The translations under genes were made by a program, and so were the position numbers. The notes under the pieces are model-generated. The model made no database searches and had not been told where the DNA came from. It was given only the letters and a program-made list of their open reading frames with translations. A DNA stretch of 64,000 nucleotides from Leptolyngbya sp. BC1307 (GTDB lineage: Bacteria > Cyanobacteriota > Cyanobacteriia > Phormidesmidales > Phormidesmidaceae), in NCBI RefSeq assembly GCF_002286735.1, contig NZ_NRTA01000014.1:1-64000 (forward strand). The letters run 5' to 3'. Below, piece after piece: positions 18,622-27,978 of this stretch (position 1 is its first letter; each line of letters begins with the position of its first letter).

Positions 18622-21363
18622 ATGGTTAAGTCTACAGTTCACAGCGTTGACCCGCAGTCATCTCATCGCTTGAGTAAGCAAGATCTCAGCCAGGTATTGC
18701 CCGCTATCTGGGAGGCTGAAACGCTCGAAAGGTCGATTCAAACCGCGCTAGAGGCCATCCAAGCAGAGTTTGGCTACTCCCTGCTGTGGATGGGCCTGTA
18801 TGATCGCTTTAACCATAAGCTCACCACCCGAGGAGTGCTCACCCAGGGCCCCCGGCGCTTTTCTCATACCTCTCTATCGCTGCATCCCGGCGATGTGCTA
18901 GAGCAGGTCATCATGCGGCAAAGGCCGATGGTGATTGCCGATATCCGCGCCGAATCTCGGGCCGGTGCCTGGGCCCGGATTGCCACCCTGTTTGAATTGC
19001 AGGGTACTGTCGTGCTGCCGATTCAGCGACGCGGCCTCTGCTTTGGGCTGATGGTACTGTGCTCGCGGCAGTGGGGAGCCACCCCTGGCATTTTAGAAAA
19101 CTCCACGCTGCTGGCGATTAACAATGCTCTGGCCGAAGCCATTCACCAAAATGCCCTCGAACAGCAGCGGCAGCAGACCAAGCAACCCGCCAAACCGCTG
19201 CTAGCCCTACTGGGGTCGTTAGACAATCTGTCGGGGCTAGATGCCCGCCTGCAGCTGGTCGCTGAAGAAACTCAAAAGTTTGTCGGTGCGCCCGTCAGCA
19301 TCTATTGGCTAGAGCTGCGAGGCCGCAATTTTTGGTGCCGGGTCGGCAAGCTCAAAGGCAAGCCCAACGCCACTTTACCGGTTAACGAAGTGCAGACGCT
19401 GTATCAGAGTCTCTGCGCCGAAGAAATGGTTGCCTTTGGGGAGATAGAGGGCTCATTAAAGGCGAGTATGGCCAGCCGACTGATGCAGCATCTCAGCGCC
19501 CAGTCGCTAATGGCTGCGCCGATTGTCTACCACAACGAGCTACAGGGGTTTATCAGCGTTGAAGGGGCAAATCCTCGGATTTGGAGCGAGGTCGAAAAAG
19601 AATATGTGCAGGGCGTCGCTCGGCTAATTGGGCTGGCAATGCCGATCGCCGAAATGGATGCTGCTCTGAGCCAGGTGAAATCTGACCATTTGCTCAGTGC
19701 TGGTGTGACTCGTAGTATTCACAGCGATCGTGACTGGCAGCATGTTTTGGGGCTGTGCGTAGAGCAGCTGGCCGCTCGCATCGGTACTGATCAGCTGCTG
19801 GTACTTAGCGCTAACCTGGATCGGGGCGGATTTGATCTGTGCTATCGCACGGGTCATGACGTTGGGCGAGCAGAGCACTGGCTGCCGCTAGACACCGTCG
19901 ATGAAAAAATGCTCAAGCGGGCGCATTCTCCTGTCAGCATAGAGAGCTTAAGCAATGACCTGAAGTTTGCCGTCTGGCGATCGCACTTTCAGGCGATGGG
20001 TGTGGAGTCGCTACTGGTGAGCAGTACCTCACCGGGGCGCTTGCCTGAAGGGCTGATTATCGTCACCGACAAAATAGACCGGCGCTGGAGCCAAACCGAG
20101 CGCGAGCTGCTGCAGACCCTCAGCAGACAGATCGGGCTAATCTTGCACCAGTGGCAATTGCAGCGACAGACCGATCAGCAAGCTCAGCTGCACGAGACCT
20201 TTCAGTGGGGCATGCGCAGCCTGCAGCGGCTCTCTCATATTGACCACCTTGACCAATCTGCGACTCGTCACATTGCTCAGCTCTTGCATGTACCGCTCGT
20301 CGCTATCATCACCTGGGAGCACGGGGAGGCATTTGCCAAAGCCAGTCATGTGCTGGTGCAGAACAAAAGCTTTCAGCTAGATACCAACCGGCATATCTCT
20401 GTAGAAACGGATGCGATGCTCAATTGGGCGGTTTCTACTGAAGGATTACTGGCGCTGCGGCTAGAAGATCTCCCTACCGATGACCAGCAGTGGATTTCAG
20501 GCCCGGCGCAGGCGCAAATCTTAGCTATGGCCCTGCGGACTGCGCCTGAACATGAACCTAATGCAGTGATTGTGGTGGCTGATGGTGCCAGCCGCCAATG
20601 GTCAGAAGAACAGACAACGCTGCTCGCCATTGTGGTCAACCAGCTGGCCTGGTGCCGTCGCCATCTCAAGCTGACAGCTACTATGCTAGAGCGTCAGCAG
20701 CAGCTCACCCAGCTCAACTGGTACAAGCAACACCAGATCGAAGATCTCAACCGTGGCCTGAGAGACTGCCTGCAGCAGCTACGCCTACAGCCCAGCGCGG
20801 CAGATGCCCGGCGGCAATTGCTCTTGCAAAAGATGAACACTTTGGCTGAGCGGCTAGCTCATATTGCTGATCGCGAGCGCTGGGCAATTAAGATTCATGC
20901 TCAGAGCACGCCGATCATTAGCCTGCTAAAGCGAGCGATGACTCGGGCCAAGCCGCTGCTACAAGAGCGACAGCTATGGTCTAAGGTTCACTGCGAGAGC
21001 AACTTAAACATTTTCGGCGATATTACCAAGCTGGAGTTTGTGCTGTATGAGCTGATCGCCGAAGCCTGCGATCGCTCTCCGCTCGGCGATCGTATCGACA
21101 TCTGGTGTCGCCCGGTCAACCAGCAGTGGATAGAAGTTTCGATTACCGATGAGGGCACCGTCGCCCCGCAGGTTTTGCAGGAGCTAGCCCAGGGACGCCC
21201 GGCAGATCTGCTTTCACCTTCTATTTTGCAACAGCCGCACCACAGCCACCTGTGGGTATGCCAGACACTAATGCAGCAGCTCGGCGGCGAATTTACCCTC
21301 ACGCAAATGGAAGATGGTCGCACGCTAAGCCGGGTCATGCTGCCGCTAGGCGAAAAAGCCTGA
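18622..21363 (+). CDS. Multi-GAF protein with degenerate kinase-like C-terminus
   Basis: A 913-residue soluble protein. Several GAF-like segments follow one another: residues about 25-180 (FGYSLLWMGLYDRFN, VVLPIQRRGLCFGLMVL), 205-345 (LMAAPIVYHNELQGFISVEG), 365-510 and 520-690. A coiled coil rich in Gln/Leu/Arg (690-760) leads to a HATPase_c-like domain (about 790-910) in which the N-box is weak (LEFVLYELIAEACDRS). No clear H-box histidine followed by E/D-x-x-x-P is visible. It is therefore either a very divergent sensor kinase or a regulator that has lost catalysis. No GAF Cys typical of a bilin-binding cyanobacteriochrome is evident in a DXCF or CH context. It stands alone on its strand. 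Confidence 0.7.
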   Translation: MVKSTVHSVDPQSSHRLSKQDLSQVLPAIWEAETLERSIQTALEAIQAEFGYSLLWMGLYDRFNHKLTTRGVLTQGPRRFSHTSLSLHPGDVLEQVIMRQRPMVIADIRAESRAGAWARIATLFELQGTVVLPIQRRGLCFGLMVLCSRQWGATPGILENSTLLAINNALAEAIHQNALEQQRQQTKQPAKPLLALLGSLDNLSGLDARLQLVAEETQKFVGAPVSIYWLELRGRNFWCRVGKLKGKPNATLPVNEVQTLYQSLCAEEMVAFGEIEGSLKASMASRLMQHLSAQSLMAAPIVYHNELQGFISVEGANPRIWSEVEKEYVQGVARLIGLAMPIAEMDAALSQVKSDHLLSAGVTRSIHSDRDWQHVLGLCVEQLAARIGTDQLLVLSANLDRGGFDLCYRTGHDVGRAEHWLPLDTVDEKMLKRAHSPVSIESLSNDLKFAVWRSHFQAMGVESLLVSSTSPGRLPEGLIIVTDKIDRRWSQTERELLQTLSRQIGLILHQWQLQRQTDQQAQLHETFQWGMRSLQRLSHIDHLDQSATRHIAQLLHVPLVAIITWEHGEAFAKASHVLVQNKSFQLDTNRHISVETDAMLNWAVSTEGLLALRLEDLPTDDQQWISGPAQAQILAMALRTAPEHEPNAVIVVADGASRQWSEEQTTLLAIVVNQLAWCRRHLKLTATMLERQQQLTQLNWYKQHQIEDLNRGLRDCLQQLRLQPSAADARRQLLLQKMNTLAERLAHIADRERWAIKIHAQSTPIISLLKRAMTRAKPLLQERQLWSKVHCESNLNIFGDITKLEFVLYELIAEACDRSPLGDRIDIWCRPVNQQWIEVSITDEGTVAPQVLQELAQGRPADLLSPSILQQPHHSHLWVCQTLMQQLGGEFTLTQMEDGRTLSRVMLPLGEKA

Positions 21364-21408
21364 ACGCTTTTGAGGGGCGCTCTCCCATAGCCAGAGTCCG
21401 CTTTTCAG

Positions 21409-21684
21409 CTACATGGGTGCTTCTGAAGACTCTGGAAACTGGAAATTAACCACGTCCGGATCGCAGAGCGGTTCGCCAGTGGCTTTTGAATGCGCTATCC
21501 AGGCGTCGAGTTCGGCTTGGGAGGTGGGGTCGGCGCAGCCATCCCAAGGCTAGTAAGGGTCGCTTTTATCAGCAAAATAGTAGCTAGCGAGCATAAAGCC
21601 CCAAAACAACTGTCGGTGGAATAAGGCCAGACCGCCCAGGGTGATCGCCCCTGCCGCTAAGAGTGAAATCCATTTGTTTTGCAT
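21409..21684 (-). pseudogene. Small membrane protein gene with in-frame amber codon
   Basis: From ATG 21684 a 44-codon frame encodes one membrane helix (WISLLAAGAITLGGLALF) and ends FADKSDPY, followed by TAG at 21550-21552. The same frame then stays open for 46 more codons, PWDGCADPTSQAELDAWIAH through to PESSEAPM and a final TAG at 21409-21411. The second half is protein-like, with balanced composition, two Cys and an amphipathic helix. The simplest reading is one gene of about 91 codons interrupted by a single nonsense change, for example CAG to TAG. I do not recognise the family. The gene is divergent from bioF. Readthrough cannot be excluded. Confidence 0.55.
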
Positions 21685-21802
21685 ACTATGATTGAGCTAG
21701 CGAAGACCCTCACGATAAACACTTCGAGCAGCAGCGCCAGCAGAAAAAGTGCCAGTTAGCCAATTCGCACAGCTTTCTGCAAGCTAACGCTGGCTGTATG
21801 AC

Positions 21803-21836
21803 TGCCTGACTCTGGCTGCCTGACTCTGGCTGCCTG
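21803..21836. repeat. 14-bp tandem repeat upstream of bioF
   Basis: TGCCTGACTCTGGC occurs twice in tandem (21803-21816, 21817-21830), followed by a partial third copy TGCCTGA. It ends 8 bases before the bioF start codon. Confidence 0.8.
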
Positions 21837-21844
21837 ATAATGCC

Positions 21845-23044
21845 ATGCCCGATCCCTATAGCTGGGTGAAGAAATCTCTGCGCACCCTCCACCATGCTGA
21901 CTGGTATCGCAGCGTTCAGACTATCGAAGGTCTACCTGGGCCGGTCGTGACGATGGCGGGCCGCGCCCTGGTTAATTTTGCCAGTAATGACTATCTGGGC
22001 TTGGCGAGCGATCCGCATGTGGCAGAACGGGCGATCGCGGCCACCCGAACCTATGGCACAGGCGCAACTGGCTCTCGTCTGCTAAGTGGCCATCGACCCT
22101 TGCACGCTGAATTGGAGCAGGCGATCGCTCATCTCAAAGGCACCGAAGCCGCCCTGGTTTTTAGCAGTGGCTATTTGGCAAACATCGGCACAATCACCGC
22201 CCTAGTCAACAGCCGCGATCTGATTTTGGCCGATGCGTATAACCATGCCAGCCTGAAAAATGGCGCGTCGCTGAGCGGAGCCACCGTCATTGCTTATCGT
22301 CACAGCGATCTCGCTGAACTGGCTAACGCTCTGCTTCAACATCGCGCTGCTTATCGCCGGTGCCTGATTTTGACAGACGGCGTTTTCGGCATGGATGGGG
22401 ATGTGTGCCTGCTGCCCGAGATTTTGGAGTTGGCTGGTCGCTTTGAGGCGATGGTGATGATCGACGAAGCCCATAGCGCTGGCGTTTTGGGTAAAACCGG
22501 GGCAGGCTGCGCTGAGCACTTTGGCTGCACTCATTGGCCGATGGTGCAAATGGGCACGCTCAGTAAAGCCTTTGCGAGCTTGGGTGGCTATGTTGCTGGC
22601 AGTGGTGAACTGATTGAGTTTTTGCGCAACCGAGCGCCGAGCTGGATCTATACGACCGGACTCTCACCCGCAGATGCGGCGGCGGCACTGGCAGCGATCG
22701 CCCTACTCCAGCACTCTCCTGATCGCTTAGCACAGCTCCACGCCAATGCCCGCTACCTGACTCAGCAGCTCGATCAGCTTTTGAGCGATTTGCCCCCTGC
22801 TCAGCAAGCCACCCTAAAACGACTGCCCTCCGATTCCGCCATTATTTGTTTGCAAGTGAAAGACGCAGCGACCGTTCTCAGGCTGGGGCAGCAACTGAAA
22901 GACCGGGGCATTTTTATCTCAGCCGTGCGACCGCCGACCGTGCCGATTAGCCGACTGCGCATGAGCGTGATGGCAACGCATACGCCCGCCCATATCGATC
23001 AGCTCATAGATGCGCTCAGGGTCTGTTTGGCTGAGGTGGATTGA
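21845..23044 (+). CDS. bioF: 8-amino-7-oxononanoate synthase
   Basis: A 399-residue PLP enzyme of the alpha-oxoamine synthase family, which joins pimeloyl thioester and alanine in biotin synthesis. Diagnostic blocks are VNFASNDYLGLASDPHV, GTGATGSRLLSGHRPLH, SGYLANIG, LILADAYNHASLKNGA, the Asp-His pair in MVMIDEAHSAGVLG and the PLP Lys241 in GTLSKAFASLGGYVAG. The length and motifs are canonical for BioF rather than glycine C-acetyltransferase, but that split is not absolute by eye. No other bio gene is adjacent. The following small Cys-rich gene is on the same strand 98 bases on. Confidence 0.9.
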   Translation: MPDPYSWVKKSLRTLHHADWYRSVQTIEGLPGPVVTMAGRALVNFASNDYLGLASDPHVAERAIAATRTYGTGATGSRLLSGHRPLHAELEQAIAHLKGTEAALVFSSGYLANIGTITALVNSRDLILADAYNHASLKNGASLSGATVIAYRHSDLAELANALLQHRAAYRRCLILTDGVFGMDGDVCLLPEILELAGRFEAMVMIDEAHSAGVLGKTGAGCAEHFGCTHWPMVQMGTLSKAFASLGGYVAGSGELIEFLRNRAPSWIYTTGLSPADAAAALAAIALLQHSPDRLAQLHANARYLTQQLDQLLSDLPPAQQATLKRLPSDSAIICLQVKDAATVLRLGQQLKDRGIFISAVRPPTVPISRLRMSVMATHTPAHIDQLIDALRVCLAEVD

Positions 23045-23142
23045 GCGATCGCTGTCGCAATTTAACACCCGATAGAGATACTGGCGATCGCCATCCTCTA
23101 ACATGGGTAATAGAGGACGTTTCATTTTAATTCCATCAGATC

Positions 23143-23358
23143 ATGACAGAAATCAACTGTGCCGAAGCTTGTAAAGACGGCTGCGTACTAGGTGACCAGT
23201 GCCCTCACAAAGAATCGCGGCAGCAGGCGTCGGCGTTTATCGAAAACACTTCTCTAGACGACATACTGGAGATGGCCGCCGAGGCAGTGCGTCGCAAACA
23301 GCAAGAACGTGCCAGCGAGGGGCCTAAGTGGGTTTTTCCTGAAGATGGCATTCAGTGA
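23143..23358 (+). CDS. Small conserved cyanobacterial protein, Cys-rich N-terminus
   Basis: A 71-residue protein starting MTEINCAEACKDGCVLGDQC, with four cysteines in the first 20 residues (a possible metal or Fe-S/Zn knuckle). A helical region (LDDILEMAAEAVRRKQQERA) and the terminal GPKWVFPEDGIQ follow. It resembles a small conserved hypothetical family of cyanobacteria, but I know no function for it. Its stop overlaps the 3' end of the convergent mechanosensitive channel gene by seven bases. Confidence 0.7.
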   Translation: MTEINCAEACKDGCVLGDQCPHKESRQQASAFIENTSLDDILEMAAEAVRRKQQERASEGPKWVFPEDGIQ

Positions 23359-25169
23359 GCAGAGTCGGACTGAGTGACCTCTTCTGCGCGTAGCTGAACT
23401 GCAGCTGTTTGCCCGCTATTGGTATCGGCTCGCTTTTTCCAACGAAGTTCCAGCTGTTCTTGCGGGACCCCGATGGCAATGCCCGCCTGGTCAAATGACT
23501 GCTTAATGCGCTGCCGCAGCTCAAAAGCGACGGGCCACTGCTTGAGCGGCTGAGTTTTGAGCAGCAGGCGCAGGTTAATACCGGTATGATCGACTTTATC
23601 GACGCCCAGAACTTCTGGCGGTTCTAAAATCAGCGGCTGCCATTGGACATCTTCAGCTAGCTCAGAGGCCGTTTCTTTCAGCAGAGACAGCGCCTTATTC
23701 AGATCGGTGGTGGTCGCTACGCTCACGGAGAAATCGACTTGTGCCCAATCTTTTGAGAGATTTTGGACGATGCTGATCTGGCTATTGGGAATAGTGATCA
23801 GGCGGCCTTCGATGTCACGCAGCTGCGTAATGCGCAAATTGACATGCTCAACTGCGCCTGTTAGCTCCTGTACCGTGATCACATCGCCTATGCCGAAATG
23901 GTCTTCAGCCAGGATCAAAAAGCCATTGATGAAGTCTTTGATCAGGCTTTGTGAGGCGAGCGAAATGCCCACGCCGATGATGCCAGCACCTGCGAGCACT
24001 GGGCCAATTTGAACGCCAGCGATCGCCAGCGCCACCAGCACCGTCACCCCGAAGATAATCGCCCCCACTAGACCCTTAGCTACCTGAGAAAAGGTTGAAA
24101 ATCTCAAATTCAGCCGCTGCGACTTATCCGGTGCCCACCGCGTACCTTCCTGCAGAGCCAGGCTAACTTTATCGATCACCAGGCTGCTTATTCGCACCGT
24201 CAGAGAAGCCAGCCCTACAATCAGCAAAATCTTAGCTGGAATTTTCATCCACTGAAGCAAAAGCGTCGATAGCCAGCGGCTGTAGGGAAATAGAGCCAGT
24301 ATCCACAGCAGGCTGCTGATCCACAGGCCAAGTTGAAATAAAACCAACAGCCCGCGCTCAACTTCGTTGATTTTGCGCTTTTGATGATTATCCAATCGAG
24401 CCTTGAGCTGTTCGAGAACAGTGTTTAAGCTCATAGGTGAGGCTTCTACCATGGGGTAACTGCCGCTCCTAGCCTGACCAAGCTGGGTTTGGGCATTGGC
24501 CAGGCGCACCTGTCGCTGCTGTAGCTTACGGCCGATGCGCCTGACGGCGATTTGTAAAAGGCTGGCAATCACGACGATGATGACTCCAATGCGAGCCTGC
24601 CGCTGCCAAAAACCAGGTTCACGCTCTCGCTGATAGCGGCTAAAAGCAGTCCGCAGCGTTTCGGCAAGCGCCTCAGCGCGATTGTCCGGATTAGCGTGAC
24701 CACTCAACCGGGCATCAAGCGCCGTAACCGTTAACAGCGGCTGGTCGTTGATAAAGATGACCGGCAAGTTACTGGGCTCGTCAGTTTCCACTGTGACCTC
24801 TGGCGAACTGTCTGACCGGGCCAGGGTATATAGCCGCTGCTGAATTTCTTGCGCCCGTTCTTCGGCGGGCCACTGACCGACGACAGTCGGTGCGCTCACC
24901 CAAAACAGCGTTCTGCCATCTAAGTAAATCGGGGCAGCCGCAATTGACTCTGGCATGATCGTCCACTGCTCGGGCAGCAGCCGACTAGTCGCCGATAGCC
25001 CTTCAGATGAGTTGGCGGGCGCGGGCGTAGCATCGAGTGATGAGGCGTTGCCAGGAACCAAACTATTAGGGGGGATTTGAGCTAGCCCCGGTAGTGCCCA
25101 CAGCAGCGCCGCACTGAGAGCCGCCAGCCAGTATTTAAGCTTTCCTAGGGGCAAGAGACGAAATGACAT
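23352..25169 (-). CDS. MscS-family mechanosensitive ion channel
   Basis: The 605-residue protein has a signal peptide (KYWLAALSAALLWALPGLAQ) and a periplasmic domain of about 150 residues. It then has membrane helices near residues 188-208, 270-300, 310-335 and 365-400. The pore-lining helix is the Gly/Ala-rich VLVALAIAGVQIGPVLAGAG followed by IGVGISLASQSLIKDFINGF. The MscS beta domain is marked by FGIGDVITVQELTGAVEHVNLRITQLRD and RLITIPNSQI. It resembles the extended YbdG/YnaI-like cyanobacterial forms. It should release osmolytes during hypo-osmotic shock. A second, shorter MscS gene lies at 36584-37510. Confidence 0.92.
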   Translation of the reverse strand: MSFRLLPLGKLKYWLAALSAALLWALPGLAQIPPNSLVPGNASSLDATPAPANSSEGLSATSRLLPEQWTIMPESIAAAPIYLDGRTLFWVSAPTVVGQWPAEERAQEIQQRLYTLARSDSSPEVTVETDEPSNLPVIFINDQPLLTVTALDARLSGHANPDNRAEALAETLRTAFSRYQREREPGFWQRQARIGVIIVVIASLLQIAVRRIGRKLQQRQVRLANAQTQLGQARSGSYPMVEASPMSLNTVLEQLKARLDNHQKRKINEVERGLLVLFQLGLWISSLLWILALFPYSRWLSTLLLQWMKIPAKILLIVGLASLTVRISSLVIDKVSLALQEGTRWAPDKSQRLNLRFSTFSQVAKGLVGAIIFGVTVLVALAIAGVQIGPVLAGAGIIGVGISLASQSLIKDFINGFLILAEDHFGIGDVITVQELTGAVEHVNLRITQLRDIEGRLITIPNSQISIVQNLSKDWAQVDFSVSVATTTDLNKALSLLKETASELAEDVQWQPLILEPPEVLGVDKVDHTGINLRLLLKTQPLKQWPVAFELRQRIKQSFDQAGIAIGVPQEQLELRWKKRADTNSGQTAAVQLRAEEVTQSDSAH

Positions 25170-25254
25170 AAAATTGCTCGTCAGCGAATCATCGATACTG
25201 TACTTGTATAGCGAGCGTACGGATACATACTCGCAGAGAAGGCTACGCTAAACC

Positions 25255-26361
25255 ATGACCCAGTCAAAGATCCACTCTCCATCTGCCGATGACCCCATAG
25301 AAGCTGCGATGATGGTGCGCTGCTGTGAACTGGCTGCTCAGGCGGCTGGCCACACAGCGCCTAATCCGCTAGTTGGCGCTGTGATTGCTCAGGCCGGTCA
25401 GATTGTAGGCGAAGGCTATCATCCTCGGGCGGGTGAGCCTCACGCTGAGATTTTTGCGCTGCGAGCAGCGGGCAGTCGGGCCAGCGGCGCGACGCTCTAT
25501 GTCAATTTGGAGCCCTGCAACCACTATGGCCAAACGCCGCCCTGTAGTGAAGCGGTGATTCGCGCGGGTGTGCGCCGGGTCGTGATTGGCATGGCTGACC
25601 CCAACCCTAAAGCGAGCGGCGGCATTGAGAAACTGCGGGCGGCGGGTATTGAGGTGAGTGTTGGCATAGAAGGCGATCGCTGCCGACAGCTCAACGAAGC
25701 ATTTATTCACCGGGTGACGCACCACCGTCCCTTTGGCATTTTGAAATATGCCATGACGCTAGATGGCAAAATTGCCACGACCACTGGCCACAGCGCTTGG
25801 GTGAGCGGCCCTGAGTCCCGCCAGCAGGTCCATCGGCTGCGCAGCCAGTGCGATGCGGTCATTGTCGGCGGCAATACGGTGCGCCAGGATAACCCCAATC
25901 TAACCAGTCACGGAGTCGGCGATCGCAATCCACTGCGGATCGTCATGAGCCGCCAGCTCAACCTGCCCACAACGGCAAACCTGTGGAATACCGCCATAGC
26001 GCCGACGCTGGTGATGACGCAAACAGGCGCTGACCCATCGGTATTAGCGGCTCTGCAAGAGCAAGGCGTTGAAGTCGTTAGCTTTGAAGCGCTGACCCCA
26101 ACTGTCGCCATGACCGCCCTCTATCAGCGGGGGTTGCTGAGCGTGCTGTGGGAATGTGGGGGGACGCTGGCGGCTGAGGCGATCGCAGCGGGAACTGTGC
26201 AAAAGGTCTGGGCCTTTATTGCTCCCAAGCTGATTGGCGGCACCACGGCTCCGTCTCCTCTAGGCGATCTGGGCCTGAGACACATGAACGAGGCTCGACT
26301 GCTGAACCGGGTGCAGATGACAGCCGTCGGCGAAGACTTCTTGCTACAGGGCTATCTATAG
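25255..26361 (+). CDS. ribD: Bifunctional deaminase/reductase of riboflavin synthesis
   Basis: A 368-residue RibD. The N-terminal deaminase domain has zinc ligands His63 with Glu65 (EPHAEIFAL) and Cys88/Cys97 (LEPCNHYGQTPPC). The C-terminal reductase domain (from about 150) has RPFGILKYAMTLDGKIATTTG, AVIVGGNTVRQDNPNLTSH, PLRIVMSRQL and the closing LIGGTTAPSPLGDLG. Together they convert the GTP cyclohydrolase II product to the ribitylamino-uracil phosphate. The order is deaminase then reductase and the length is normal. It is divergent from the MscS gene and convergent with the thioredoxin gene (5 bases apart). Confidence 0.96.
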   Translation: MTQSKIHSPSADDPIEAAMMVRCCELAAQAAGHTAPNPLVGAVIAQAGQIVGEGYHPRAGEPHAEIFALRAAGSRASGATLYVNLEPCNHYGQTPPCSEAVIRAGVRRVVIGMADPNPKASGGIEKLRAAGIEVSVGIEGDRCRQLNEAFIHRVTHHRPFGILKYAMTLDGKIATTTGHSAWVSGPESRQQVHRLRSQCDAVIVGGNTVRQDNPNLTSHGVGDRNPLRIVMSRQLNLPTTANLWNTAIAPTLVMTQTGADPSVLAALQEQGVEVVSFEALTPTVAMTALYQRGLLSVLWECGGTLAAEAIAAGTVQKVWAFIAPKLIGGTTAPSPLGDLGLRHMNEARLLNRVQMTAVGEDFLLQGYL

Positions 26362-26366
26362 GGTAG

Positions 26367-26732
26367 CTACCGCTGAACTGACTGAGGGGTAAAGGCAGTT
26401 TCTAGCCGCTGCCGATAGGCAATATCTTTTAGCTTGGCCTGAAAAGCCTGACGGCTTTGAAACCCTTCAATCCGCTGCAAAACCTCGCCCCTCTCTATAT
26501 ATAAGAGAGTTGGTAGGCTCCTGAGCTGGTAGCGATTGGCCAGCTTAAAATTCTCATCGGCATTGACACAAAACAGATTGACTGGGCCGGGCCATTCAGC
26601 CTGAATGCTGGTCAAAACAGGTGTCACGAGCTTGCAAATGCCACACCAGGGCGCAGAAAAATGAACAAACGCTGGGACTGAAGAGGCCAGAACTTCTTGA
26701 TCAAAGTTTTCCTCAGTAACCGTACTCATCAT
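26367..26732 (-). CDS. Thioredoxin-like protein
   Basis: A thioredoxin-fold protein of about 121 residues starting at MMSTVTEENFDQEVL. The active site is HFSAPWCGICKLVTPVL (WCGIC instead of the standard WCGPC), with the cis-Pro loop in LRSLPTLLYIERGEVL. The changed third position alters redox potential in known thioredoxins, so a specialised partner is possible. The frame is open back to 26783; the internal Met pair fits the fold start better. A basic/polar tail (KDIAYRQRLETAFTPQSVQR) extends the normal C-terminus by about 15 residues. Confidence 0.88.
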   Translation of the reverse strand: MMSTVTEENFDQEVLASSVPAFVHFSAPWCGICKLVTPVLTSIQAEWPGPVNLFCVNADENFKLANRYQLRSLPTLLYIERGEVLQRIEGFQSRQAFQAKLKDIAYRQRLETAFTPQSVQR

Positions 26733-27061
26733 AGGAGGGTCGTTGCTCTGCAATCGTCTATGGTTTTTAAGAGGGTCAGTCAAATTGGCGGATCAATGAC
26801 CTGCCTAGAGTTAAAGCCAGCATAGAGTAACTAAACAGCATTCAGATTCATTCAGTCTGGTATGTCAGTCATTATCTATAACTTGACCAGTTTCTCTCTG
26901 ATTAATTACATTTTATAGGGTTTTCTAACAAAAACACACGGCTTTTCGTTTACAAAACTTTTTCTTTCTGAGCTTTCTGTCTCAGCCTCAGCGTAATTTT
27001 AGCCGGATACTCAGTCCCTAACATCTGTAAATAGTCAAAAAGTAATCGAAGCGGCTGAAAA

Positions 27062-27820
27062 CTAAACCAGCAGCCAGCCTAATCCGATTGCCAAAATCGC
27101 GCCGACCGTCGTATTGATGATGTTGACCAGGTCGTGGGTCAGCCAGCCAAATTTTTCTTCAACAGTTGCCCCGATCAGGCTCTCTACTGTGGTTGCGCCA
27201 AAAGCTGCGATCGCACAAATGCCTACACCCAGTGGAGAAATTAGCCCGATTGCCCAAGCCAGCGCCGCTAGCGCCAGCGAAGCGACTATTCCTGCTGCTG
27301 TCCCTTCCAGGCTAACCGCGCCTTCGGTGCCGCGTGGAACGGGCTGTAGCGTCGTAATCAAAAATGTTCGCTGACCGTAAGCTTTACCGATCTCAGTCGC
27401 GCTCGTATCCGATAGCTTAGTGCTCAAAGAAGCGACAAACCCCAACGCCAGCAGCGGTTGCCATAGGGATAATCCGCTAGGGTAAAACAGCCGCACGGCC
27501 ACGACTCCCACCGCGCACACCGCGCCCGTCAGCGCCGAGCCCCAAACGTTGCCAGGCCCGCGCACACCTCCGCGCGCCTCAGCAATGCCGTAGGCCTCTT
27601 TTTGGGCCATGCCGACTTTAGTCACCGCTGAACCCACAAAAAAATAAAACAGGGTGACAACATACGCCCGCCAGCCTAAAGCCCCCCACAAGATCACCCC
27701 CAACACCCAGGCATTGCCATAGCCTGCCGGGGTGAGCAGCTTTTTGGGTAGTATGAAGGCGATCGCCACCAAAACGGTATTGAGGGCGATCGCCACCAGC
27801 CAGGGATTGTCTATGAGCAT
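27062..27820 (-). CDS. DUF92/TIGR00297 membrane protein, likely phytyl-phosphate kinase (VTE6-like)
   Basis: A 252-residue protein with six or seven membrane helices. Family-specific blocks are YGNAWVLGVILWGALGWRAY, FVGSAVTKVGMAQKEAYGIAE, RGGVRGPGNVWGSALTGA, FVASLSTKLSDTSATEIGKA and VPRGTEGAVSLEGTAAG. These match the DUF92 family, whose cyanobacterial and plant members (Synechocystis sll0875, Arabidopsis VTE6) phosphorylate phytyl phosphate to the diphosphate for tocopherol and phylloquinone synthesis. Function here is transferred by family. It is a single gene on its strand. Confidence 0.88.
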   Translation of the reverse strand: MLIDNPWLVAIALNTVLVAIAFILPKKLLTPAGYGNAWVLGVILWGALGWRAYVVTLFYFFVGSAVTKVGMAQKEAYGIAEARGGVRGPGNVWGSALTGAVCAVGVVAVRLFYPSGLSLWQPLLALGFVASLSTKLSDTSATEIGKAYGQRTFLITTLQPVPRGTEGAVSLEGTAAGIVASLALAALAWAIGLISPLGVGICAIAAFGATTVESLIGATVEEKFGWLTHDLVNIINTTVGAILAIGLGWLLV

Positions 27821-27907
27821 AGGCTTGCGCTGTTAACAGTTGTAGCTGGTCTCAGTTGGCGGGTCTGATCTGTTGAGCCGACTTTTGAAGTCTACATCTT
27901 ATATATC

Positions 27908-27949
27908 TAATGGATATTGGCTAATAGATATTGGCTAATGGATATTGGA
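27908..27949. repeat. 14-bp tandem repeat, three copies
   Basis: TAATGGATATTGGC, TAATAGATATTGGC and TAATGGATATTGGA follow one another without a gap. They lie between the DUF92 gene and the winged-helix gene, just 3' of the latter's stop. Confidence 0.85.
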
Positions 27950-27978
27950 TATATAGACGCAGACAAAACGGCTGACGG

